Below, piece after piece: positions 56,842-64,000 of a stretch of 64,000 bases of DNA (within the stretch, counting starts at the first letter, position 1; every line of letters starts with the position of its first letter). The position numbers and the translations under genes were made by a program. This DNA is from Psychrobacter sp. DAB_AL43B (GTDB taxonomy: Bacteria; Pseudomonadota; Gammaproteobacteria; Pseudomonadales; Moraxellaceae). The stretch lies in the NCBI RefSeq assembly GCF_900168255.1, contig NZ_LT799838.1:1054001-1118000 (forward strand), written 5' to 3'. A model generated the notes under the pieces. The model did no database searches. It saw only the letters and a list, made by a program, of their open reading frames with translations, and was not told the DNA's origin.

Positions 56842-59742
56842 CTACATGTAGTTTTCAATACTTGGGCAAGAGCACATTAAGTTCTTATCACCGTAAGCGT
56901 CATCAATACGACCAACGCTTGGCCAGAATTTATGTTCGCGTACATAAGGTAATGGGAATGCGGCTACATCACGGCTATACGGATGTGACCAGTCGCTACT
57001 GGTAATCACAGCGGCGGTATGTGGTGCATTGACTAATGGGTTGTCCTCTAATGTCCAACCATCTTCGCCAGCTTTGGCTTTCATCGCTTCAGCTTTGATA
57101 GATTTCAGTGCATTAATAAAGCGATCCAATTCTTCTTTTGATTCAGACTCAGTAGGCTCAATCATCAAGGTGCCTGATACTGGGAAGCTCATGGTTGGGG
57201 CGTGGAAGCCATAATCCATTAAGCGTTTGGCAATATCACTTTCACTGATGCCGGTCTCGTCTTTTAATGGGCGAATATCGATGATACATTCGTGCGCCAC
57301 ACGGCCATTTTTGCCAGCATACAAGATAGGGTAGTCACCTTTAAGCTGATCAGCAACATAGTTAGCGTTTAACAATGCAAGATTGGTCGCTGCTAACAAG
57401 CCATCACGGCCCATCATGGTAATATACATCCAAGAGATTGGCAAAATGCTCGCTGAACCATAAGGGGCAGCTGATACTGCTGAGCACTCATTTTGCGCAT
57501 TATGTACAGGGATAATCTTGTGGTTGGCAATAAACGGTGCCAAATGCGCTTGCATACCGATAGGACCCATACCTGGGCCACCGCCGCCATGAGGAATACA
57601 GAAGGTTTTGTGCAAGTTCATGTGCAATACATCAGCACCCACTTCCGCTGGTTGCATGATAGCGACCTGTGCGTTCATGTTGGCACCATCCATATAGACC
57701 TGACCACCATGGTTATGAATGAGGTCACAAATATCACGGATACCTTCTTCAAATACACCATGGGTTGATGGATAAGTAATCATCAAGGCACCTAGATTGT
57801 CGCTGTGCTCTTCACATTTAGCGGTTAGGTCAGCAATGTCAACGTTACCATTGTCATCAGTTTTGACCACGACCACTTTCATGCCCATCATGATGGCGGT
57901 TGCAGGGTTAGTACCGTGTGCAGATTGTGGAATCAGGCAGATATCACGATTCATTTCACCCAACGACTCATGATAACGGCGGATCGCAAGGATACCGGCA
58001 TATTCACCAGAGGCACCAGAGTTTGGCTGCATAGAGATTTCATCAAAACCAGTGATGGCTTTAAGCTGCTCTTGTAAGCTATCAATCATCGCTACATAGC
58101 CAGTTACTTGATCTACTGGGGCAAAAGGATGCACGTTTGCAAACTCAGGCCAAGTAATCGGTAACATCTCACTGGTCGCATTCAGTTTCATGGTACAGCT
58201 ACCAAGGGCAATCATACTACGGTTCATCGCTAAATCTTTATCTTCTAAAGATTTTAAATAACGTAGCATTTCATGCTCGGTATGATGCGAGTTAAATACT
58301 GGATGGCTTAGGATATCATCGGTACGTAAATGCGCTGCATCTAATGAAACAGTAGCCGCTTCTGGTAGGTCATGTGCTTTGCTAACAAATAACTGGGTTA
58401 GGACGCTAAAGTCTTCTTGGTCACTGGTTTCACTAAAAGCAACGCCCAGTTTATTATTGCCAAGACGCCATAAGTTATAACCAACATTATCCGCATTTTC
58501 AAAGATTTGCGTCGCAAGCTGCTCTGAACCACAATCAACAACCACGGTATCAAAGAATTGGTCATGAACAACGCTTAACTTATTGTCACCATTGGCATTT
58601 TTAATCACGTCAGCAAAAGCAGTGGCAAACGCATGAATACGGGTAGCAATACGCTTAACGCCAGTTGGACCATGATACACCGCATACATACCCGCTAAGT
58701 TAGCAAGTAGTACTTGTGACGTACAAATGTTTGAGTTGGCTTTTTCGCGGCGGATATGTTGCTCACGAGTTTGTAGCGCCATACGTAGAGCGGTATTGCC
58801 TTGAGCGTCTTTTGATACGCCAATGATACGACCAGGTGCTGAACGTTTTGCTTTATCGGAGAAGGCAAAGTAAGCAGCATGTGGACCACCAAAGCCCATT
58901 GGAATACCAAAGCGCTGGGTGCTACCAAGTGCTACGTCTGCACCCATATCGGCAGGTGATTTTAACAATACTAAACTCATGATGTCGCTGACAACTGAGG
59001 TATAGGTTTTGTTTTCTTTCACTGCCGCGATAACGTCGGTTAAATCTTTAACATCACCTTCTTGGCCGACATATTGGAATAATGCACCAAAGTAATCACC
59101 AGACTTAGCTAGCTCGAAATCACCAACGACAACGTCAAAACCAAAGTATTTGGCGCGAGTATTAACAACGTCTAGCGTTTGTGGATAAATGCGCTCATCA
59201 ACAAAGAATTGGTTTGATTTGCTTTTGCTCATACGTTTTGACATGGCCATAGCTTCTGCAGCAGCCGTTGCTTCATCAAGTAATGACGCACCAGCAAGCT
59301 CAAGACCCGTCAAATCGATACAAACTTGTTGGAAGTTAAGCAATGCTTCTAGACGACCTTGGGCAATTTCAGCTTGATAAGGCGTATAAGCGGTATACCA
59401 GCCTGGATTTTCTAACACGTTACGCTGAATAACGGCTGGCATGCGCACAGGCGAATAACCCTGACCGATATAGCTTTTATTAACGGTAATACCGTCTGCC
59501 ATCTTGCGCAATTTGGCGAGAGCAGCGTGCTCACTCATGGCAAGTGGTAAATCTAATGCTTTATGCATACGTACTGGCTCAGGGACAGTATCATTGATAA
59601 AGCTTGCCATATCTTTATAACCAACAGCACTAAGTAAATTCGCTTGCTTGGTTTCATTAGAGCCAAGATGGCGATAAACGAATTCAGCTTCGTTAAATAA
59701 ACCTTTAAAGGTATCGAACGTTGGGTTTTGAGAGATAGTCAT
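56842..59742 (-). CDS. gcvP: Glycine dehydrogenase (decarboxylating), P-protein
   Basis: 966 residues, the long single-chain P-protein. The PLP-binding lysine is in HMNLHKTFCIPHGGGG near residue 710, and the motif GSCTMKLNAT is typical of the second half. It decarboxylates glycine and passes the aminomethyl group to lipoyl GcvH. The gene follows gcvT and gcvH, but after two unrelated genes (nitroreductase and RDD). AAGGATTGTC lies before the ATG. About 100 bases separate it from the RDD gene, so a second promoter is possible. Confidence 0.97.
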   Translation of the reverse strand: MTISQNPTFDTFKGLFNEAEFVYRHLGSNETKQANLLSAVGYKDMASFINDTVPEPVRMHKALDLPLAMSEHAALAKLRKMADGITVNKSYIGQGYSPVRMPAVIQRNVLENPGWYTAYTPYQAEIAQGRLEALLNFQQVCIDLTGLELAGASLLDEATAAAEAMAMSKRMSKSKSNQFFVDERIYPQTLDVVNTRAKYFGFDVVVGDFELAKSGDYFGALFQYVGQEGDVKDLTDVIAAVKENKTYTSVVSDIMSLVLLKSPADMGADVALGSTQRFGIPMGFGGPHAAYFAFSDKAKRSAPGRIIGVSKDAQGNTALRMALQTREQHIRREKANSNICTSQVLLANLAGMYAVYHGPTGVKRIATRIHAFATAFADVIKNANGDNKLSVVHDQFFDTVVVDCGSEQLATQIFENADNVGYNLWRLGNNKLGVAFSETSDQEDFSVLTQLFVSKAHDLPEAATVSLDAAHLRTDDILSHPVFNSHHTEHEMLRYLKSLEDKDLAMNRSMIALGSCTMKLNATSEMLPITWPEFANVHPFAPVDQVTGYVAMIDSLQEQLKAITGFDEISMQPNSGASGEYAGILAIRRYHESLGEMNRDICLIPQSAHGTNPATAIMMGMKVVVVKTDDNGNVDIADLTAKCEEHSDNLGALMITYPSTHGVFEEGIRDICDLIHNHGGQVYMDGANMNAQVAIMQPAEVGADVLHMNLHKTFCIPHGGGGPGMGPIGMQAHLAPFIANHKIIPVHNAQNECSAVSAAPYGSASILPISWMYITMMGRDGLLAATNLALLNANYVADQLKGDYPILYAGKNGRVAHECIIDIRPLKDETGISESDIAKRLMDYGFHAPTMSFPVSGTLMIEPTESESKEELDRFINALKSIKAEAMKAKAGEDGWTLEDNPLVNAPHTAAVITSSDWSHPYSRDVAAFPLPYVREHKFWPSVGRIDDAYGDKNLMCSCPSIENYM

Positions 59743-59840
59743 GACAATCCTTGGTTAAGGGAGGAATAAAATAATAATGATGAAGCTTGCTTTTAATAGT
59801 TTAACTTGAGCGTTTTATGCTTTTAATATTCAGGTAAGAG

Positions 59841-60212
59841 TTAAGTCGTTTTTACCACACAAGTACCTGCAATGAAGTCTCCTAGCCTACGAAAATAGCT
59901 AACATATAAGATATAATCAATTGCAGCGGGTATTAGTAAAAAATTTAATAAAGCTAAACTGTTTCTAATAATTGATCTTATAAAACCTATTGAATTCTGA
60001 GTTTTAAATTCAATGACACGAATATTAAGCAAACGTTTTCCAATGCTTTGACCATTTATACTATCGCTCAGTAAGAAAAGAGAGAAAAAAGCAATTTCAG
60101 GTAAAGCTGTTTCTCGACCAAATAGTGTAGATATTAATGTGTAGATCGAAAAACATACAATTAAATCAATAAATTTAGCAATAAATCTAATGTGTAATGC
60201 CGCCATTTGCAT
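59841..60212 (-). CDS. RDD-family membrane protein
   Basis: 123 residues. Motif RFIAKFIDLIVCF (arginine-aspartate pattern) and GQSIGKRLLNIRVIE are RDD family signatures, and the helices near 15-35, 42-60 and 90-112 make it a small membrane protein. The function is unknown; some RDD proteins have ion-transport roles. It lies 22 bases after the nitroreductase stop. Its base composition looks more AT-rich than the neighbouring gcv genes, hinting at later insertion. Confidence 0.75.
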   Translation of the reverse strand: MQMAALHIRFIAKFIDLIVCFSIYTLISTLFGRETALPEIAFFSLFLLSDSINGQSIGKRLLNIRVIEFKTQNSIGFIRSIIRNSLALLNFLLIPAAIDYILYVSYFRRLGDFIAGTCVVKTT

Positions 60213-60234
60213 GATTATATTGTCCGTTTATTAA

Positions 60235-61035
60235 TTATACGTAGTGCACAAATTGATTTTGCTCAAAGCGAAACTGGGTATTGTAGACGCCATTGTCCGC
60301 ACGCTCGCCAGCCCCAATCATCATAACGATATGATGCTCGTCGCTTAACTTTAACAAGCGCTTCATGGCAGGTTCATCGAAGCCGCCCATCGGACAGCTA
60401 TCAAAGCCATGCGCTCGTAGTGCCAACATCAAGTTTTCGGCAGCTAAAGAGGTGTTATTGGTTGCCCAGTTTTTTGTATCTTCAAAGGTATAGTAAGGCG
60501 ATTTGATCGGACCTTTTACACGCCTAACCACTTGAGTTGCACCCCATTTAGCGGCTGATAGCATATTGGCTGGCCCACGCAAAAAGTCCATGGCAACGAC
60601 TTTGGTGTAGTAGTCTTTGACTTTTTTTGGAACCGGTGTATCAGGATATTCACGTAGAATCTGCTTAGCATGGTCATGCCAAACGTCAGTACGAGCAACG
60701 ACAGCGATTAAGCGCGCTGATGTTTTTGCCGCATTTTGATTCATGCAGTTTTTGACCGCGCGTTTGCGATTATCAGCATCATCGATAACATAAAACTCCC
60801 ATGGCTGTAGATTGCTAGAGTTCGGCGCTAGCATAGCCAGACGCAGACAGTCTGCTAATACATCGTCAGGTATTGGCGTGTCCGTAAAACGGCGCACCGA
60901 ACGGCGCGACTCTACTATGTCGCGAAACGCTTGTAGCTGCGGGGTATGATTAGGCGTAGCGAGGCTGTCTTTACTATGAGTGTTGGGGTTCATATTAGGA
61001 TCCATGCTGGGGATTGAGTAATCAACTTGAGTCAT
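60235..61035 (-). CDS. Nitroreductase-family oxidoreductase
   Basis: About 266 residues from the ATG at 61035; an upstream TTG at 61068 is possible. It has the FMN-binding start IVESRRSVRRFTDTPIPDDVL, MLAPNSSNLQPWEFYVID and the C-terminal MMIGAGERADNG, the normal pattern of NfsB/PnbA-type nitroreductases. An N-terminal Asn/Ser-rich tail of about 25 residues is unusual. It sits inside the gcv block between gcvH and gcvP. The substrate is unknown; a role in glycine catabolism is unlikely. Confidence 0.87.
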   Translation of the reverse strand: MTQVDYSIPSMDPNMNPNTHSKDSLATPNHTPQLQAFRDIVESRRSVRRFTDTPIPDDVLADCLRLAMLAPNSSNLQPWEFYVIDDADNRKRAVKNCMNQNAAKTSARLIAVVARTDVWHDHAKQILREYPDTPVPKKVKDYYTKVVAMDFLRGPANMLSAAKWGATQVVRRVKGPIKSPYYTFEDTKNWATNNTSLAAENLMLALRAHGFDSCPMGGFDEPAMKRLLKLSDEHHIVMMIGAGERADNGVYNTQFRFEQNQFVHYV

Positions 61036-61321
61036 TATCGATTGCACATCTTTAAGATAAACTGACAAGTGATTAATACGAATAAACGAGATAGCGATTG
61101 GAAGTAATAAATTGGCCGATTCAGCGCTTTTAACGAGTAGGCGCTTTTAAATAGCAAGAGCCTTTAATTAGCAAAAATCTTTCATTAGTAAAAGCTTTTA
61201 AATAAGTAAAAAGTACAGATACCAGCTGACGCTAGTATCTATAATAAGGAGTCGTATTTTTTCTAGATAAAACTGAGACTTAAATCAAATCTCGCTTTTG
61301 TATGAGTAGGTAAAGCTAATA

Positions 61322-61702
61322 TTACAGCTCGCTTTCGTACTCATCAGCAGACAGTAATGCTTCGTAGTCAGCCATATTGTCAGGCTTCATTCTAAAGAAC
61401 CAACCTTCACCATATGGGTCAGAGTTGATGATCTCTGGATCATCTTCTAGTGCTTCGTTAATCGCAACGACTTCACCTGAGATAGGCGCATAAACGTCAG
61501 AGGCCGCTTTTACTGATTCAACCACTGAGATTTCGTCATCAACAGCGATGATGTCACCCACGTCTGGCAATTCTACAAATACCACATCACCCAATAGCTC
61601 TTGCGCATGGTCAGTGATACCAACAGTAATAGTACCGTCGTCTTCTAAGCGTAACCACTCGTGGCTGGCGATGTATTTTAGTTCTGCTGGGATGTTACTC
61701 AT
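61322..61702 (-). CDS. gcvH: Glycine cleavage system H protein
   Basis: 126 residues, the lipoyl carrier of the system. The lipoylated lysine is K65 in [14 protein letters not shown]. The N- and C-terminal halves form the usual lipoyl fold ([14 protein letters not shown]... [12 protein letters not shown]). AGGAGAGAGACC immediately precedes the ATG. It is 67 bases downstream of gcvT. Confidence 0.97.
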   Translation of the reverse strand: MSNIPAELKYIASHEWLRLEDDGTITVGITDHAQELLGDVVFVELPDVGDIIAVDDEISVVESVKAASDVYAPISGEVVAINEALEDDPEIINSDPYGEGWFFRMKPDNMADYEALLSADEYESEL

Positions 61703-61769
61703 GGTCTCTCTCCTAAGTGATAGAGGTTACTTAATAAAAAAAGGAAGCTAATGATAGGGTCTATGACGA

Positions 61770-62957
61770 CTATGCGTCAAACTGCTGTTTGCCATTACGA
61801 ACAAACGGTAGCTTAAGAACGCGTACATCGACGAATTTACCTTTGCCGCGCAGATCAATTTGCACATTGTCATCGTCTGCTAGGGTAGCAGGAACACGGG
61901 CGATGGCGATAGAGTTTTTGAGGCTAGGGGAGAAGGTGCCACTAGTAATGATACCTTTTTGCTCTTTATCAGTGCCTTGATTGATGGTCACTTCCATGCC
62001 TTCACGTAATACGCCACGACTGGTCATTAATAGGCCGACTTGTTTCATGGCGGTATTGTCATTTTTTGACTGTTTGCGTTTATTAACAAGTGCCTCACGA
62101 CCAATAAAGTCACGCTCGTCTTTTAACGCAAGTGTCCAACCCATATTGGATTCATAAGGGCTGATACCTTCATCCATGTCATGACCATAAAGGTTCATGC
62201 CAGCTTCCATACGCAAGGTATCACGAGCGCCAAGACCGGCAGGTTTAACGCCATTGGCTTTTAATTGCTCAAAGAACGCTGGTGCTTCATCGGCATGCAT
62301 GATGACTTCGACGCCATCTTCACCAGTATAACCGGTACGGGCGACGAACCAATCTGCGCCTTCGATATCCGTTAAGTCGGCACCAACAAAAGGCTTAATC
62401 GCGGTTAAAGTATCAGCCCAGCTAGGTTTAACTTGTGCCAGTTTTTCAACCGCATTGGGTCCTTGAACAGCAAGCATAGCAAGCTCTGTACGCTCAGTTA
62501 ACGTAACATCAAACTCTTTCACCGTTTTTTCAAAATGCGCCATATCTTTATCACGCGTTCCGGCATTTGATACGATACGGTATGCCGTTTCTTCACTATT
62601 CGATAAGTAGACGATTAAGTCATCGATGATGCCGCCTTGCTCATTAAGCATAGGAGAATAAAGTGCTTTGCCAACTGTTTTTAGTTTATCAACATCATTA
62701 GCGAGCAGCTTTTGTAACCATGCTTTGGCATCACTACCTTTCACATCAACAATAACCATATGTGAGACATCAAACATACCGGCATCGCTACGAACGGCTT
62801 CGTGTTCTTCGATTTGTGAGCCGTAATGAATAGGCAATTCCCAGCCAGAAAAATCTACCAGTTTGCCAGCACTATCGACGTGAGACTGGTAAAGAGCAGT
62901 ACGCTGAGGGGCTTGGCTATTGGTATCTTGAGCAGTGGTATCTTGAATATCGGTCAT
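61770..62957 (-). CDS. gcvT: Glycine cleavage system T protein (aminomethyltransferase)
   Basis: 395 residues. It binds the GcvH-linked aminomethyl group and forms methylene-tetrahydrofolate and ammonia. Motifs: [53 protein letters not shown] and [19 protein letters not shown] 20-residue Gln/Thr-rich N-terminal tail precedes the fold. AAGGATTTGTT lies before the ATG. Expression should be switched by the glycine riboswitch upstream. Confidence 0.97.
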   Translation of the reverse strand: MTDIQDTTAQDTNSQAPQRTALYQSHVDSAGKLVDFSGWELPIHYGSQIEEHEAVRSDAGMFDVSHMVIVDVKGSDAKAWLQKLLANDVDKLKTVGKALYSPMLNEQGGIIDDLIVYLSNSEETAYRIVSNAGTRDKDMAHFEKTVKEFDVTLTERTELAMLAVQGPNAVEKLAQVKPSWADTLTAIKPFVGADLTDIEGADWFVARTGYTGEDGVEVIMHADEAPAFFEQLKANGVKPAGLGARDTLRMEAGMNLYGHDMDEGISPYESNMGWTLALKDERDFIGREALVNKRKQSKNDNTAMKQVGLLMTSRGVLREGMEVTINQGTDKEQKGIITSGTFSPSLKNSIAIARVPATLADDDNVQIDLRGKGKFVDVRVLKLPFVRNGKQQFDA

Positions 62958-63119
62958 AACAAATCCTTATGTGTATATCAGTCGTACTCGATGAAAAGTA
63001 TCATAGCTGATGCACATTATCATAGTAGCGAGAAGCAATATCGCAGGGCGCGAATATCACATCAAAGGTTGGTACAGAAAAAATACAAAGCAATTCACCA
63101 AACAAACGCTGAACGTCGG

Positions 63120-63455
63120 TTTAGGTAAAAGCCCTATCTGTCCTGTAACCTGAGATTTTCAACACGACCCATCATTGTCTGTTTTTAAAAAGCCAATGAT
63201 GTCGCGTTTTCTCCCCTTCGGTGGGTAAGGCGTCGTCCGTCCTTACCGCTCTCCAGATTTGTTATGCCTAAGGTTTAGAGTGCAATACGCCTATCAGCGC
63301 GATACAGATAAACCGTTGTGACATGTGTTTTTCAGTCCTTTTACCTGAGCGATTGGCAGGGTGGATGCGCCTTCGGTGGTCATATAGCGGCTGTCAGCTC
63401 ATGCTCATTGATATGAGCGTAACCAATTTGATGCTAAAGACTCTCTCCTGAAAAA
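63120..63455 (-). ncRNA. Tandem glycine riboswitch controlling gcvT
   Basis: Two aptamers are readable on the minus strand. Aptamer 1 starts with GGAGAG at about 63449, has CCACCGAAGG near 63379-63370 and CTCAGGTAAAAGGACTG near 63350-63333. Aptamer 2 starts with GGAGAG near 63254, has CCCACCGAAGGGG near 63223-63212 and CTCAGGTTACAGGACAG near 63153-63137. These are conserved glycine-riboswitch blocks joined by a short linker. It ends about 160 bases before the gcvT ATG. Known glycine riboswitches turn glycine cleavage genes on when glycine is high. Confidence 0.92.
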
Positions 63456-63462
63456 CGCTTTT

Positions 63463-63491
63463 ATTATGGAAGGTTCACAGCTTTTTTACAA
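63463..63491 (-). promoter_or_regulatory. Likely sigma-70 promoter of the gcv riboswitch transcript
   Basis: On the minus strand TTGTAA (63491-63486) and CATAAT (63468-63463) are 17 bases apart. Transcription would begin about 10 bases before aptamer 1, as expected. Confidence 0.6.
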
Positions 63492-63697
63492 GTCATCAAA
63501 GGTATTAAAGTGAATAATTTTGGCAAAAATCACTTTTTATCAGGATAATCCGCCAAAATTTATAGGATGTGAGCGTTTTTATGTCTATGGTAGCGCATAG
63601 CTTTTAAAGCGATTTACCATATCAAAACGTAAAGCGACTAATGATGTTTGCTTGAAATATGCTAACCTATGACGATAGTTTCTGACAGGTTGTTCTT

Positions 63698-64000
63698 ATG
63701 CATTGCGATATTTATAAATTCTCCAAACATGACGATATGTATGTCTATGTTGCGCGTCCTGATTATCCTAACGATACCGACGAGATTAAGGATTGGCTGG
63801 GTGTCCTACCGAAAGACTTTCGTGCCAGCTTAGGTCGTAGCAAGTTTGTCATGCATTTAGATTTGGCAGCCACGCCAACCCTTGCTCGTGTCGACAAAGC
63901 AGAAGTATTGGCAAAATTACAGTCGCAAGGGTATTTCGTGCAGATGCCACCACAAGATGTTATGCGCCGCCAAGCAGAGTTGCGTGCACGCGAAGCCCAA
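63698..64000 (+). CDS. ycgL: YcgL-domain protein (5' part only)
   Basis: A 101-codon frame from an ATG at 63698 with AGG upstream, running off the right edge. MHCDIYKFSKHDDMYVYVARPD, FVMHLDLAATPTLARVDKAEV and GYFVQMPPQD match the YcgL domain, a short protein of unknown biochemical role common in Gammaproteobacteria. It is divergent from the gcv riboswitch. Confidence 0.85.
   Translation, partial: MHCDIYKFSKHDDMYVYVARPDYPNDTDEIKDWLGVLPKDFRASLGRSKFVMHLDLAATPTLARVDKAEVLAKLQSQGYFVQMPPQDVMRRQAELRAREAQ

Overview
The window looks like chromosome of a Psychrobacter-like member of the Moraxellaceae (Gammaproteobacteria). This is inferred from moderately AT-rich DNA, a ccoNOQP cbb3 oxidase operon, a one-permease LolF/LolD-type lipoprotein exporter, a fused RlmKL methyltransferase and a tandem glycine riboswitch ahead of gcvT. 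No rRNA, tRNA, CRISPR array, prophage or intact insertion sequence was seen.

Left third (1-19300): a large Ter (tellurite/stress) island. Its 'biosynthetic' enzymes all lie on the minus strand: a StiP-type phosphoribosyltransferase (cut by the window edge), a HAD phosphatase, a PRTase-TRSP protein, a TerD-like/trypsin-like protease fusion and an ATP-grasp enzyme. A complete five-gene peptide ABC transporter operon (dppABCDF-like) sits between the first two and the last three. To the right lie a plus-strand two-domain TerA-like protein, a two-zinc-ribbon protein of unknown function, a TerZ/TerX-like protein, an AIM24-fold protein, two near-identical-length TerD proteins and a DUF475 membrane protein. 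Together they resemble the known Ter architecture, in which calcium-binding TerD proteins and membrane proteins are linked to enzymes thought to make a nucleoside-like metabolite.

Middle (19500-40200): mostly housekeeping genes. These are rlmKL, a MscS channel, a flavin disulfide reductase, a BCP peroxiredoxin, queC, ttcA, then the cbb3 oxidase block (fixH, ccoG, ccoP, ccoQ, ccoO, ccoN), an SCP2-domain protein, the lolF-lolD pair and some small unknown proteins.

Right third (40200-64000): DUF2062 protein, comEC with a degenerate C-terminal domain, sppA, an alpha/beta hydrolase plus CPBP protease pair, dusA, an MFS transporter, a PLD-family lipoprotein, metZ, ybaB-recR, rnd, a lipase-like hydrolase, and the glycine cleavage genes. 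The last are ordered gcvT-gcvH-nitroreductase-RDD protein-gcvP and are headed by a tandem glycine riboswitch with a recognisable promoter. A ycgL-like gene runs off the right end.

Most convergent or operon ends carry clear intrinsic terminators, listed below. The most unusual points are the Ter island with its protease fusion and hexanucleotide repeat, the ComEC that lacks metallo-beta-lactamase ligands, and several hairpins and repeats in intergenic DNA.
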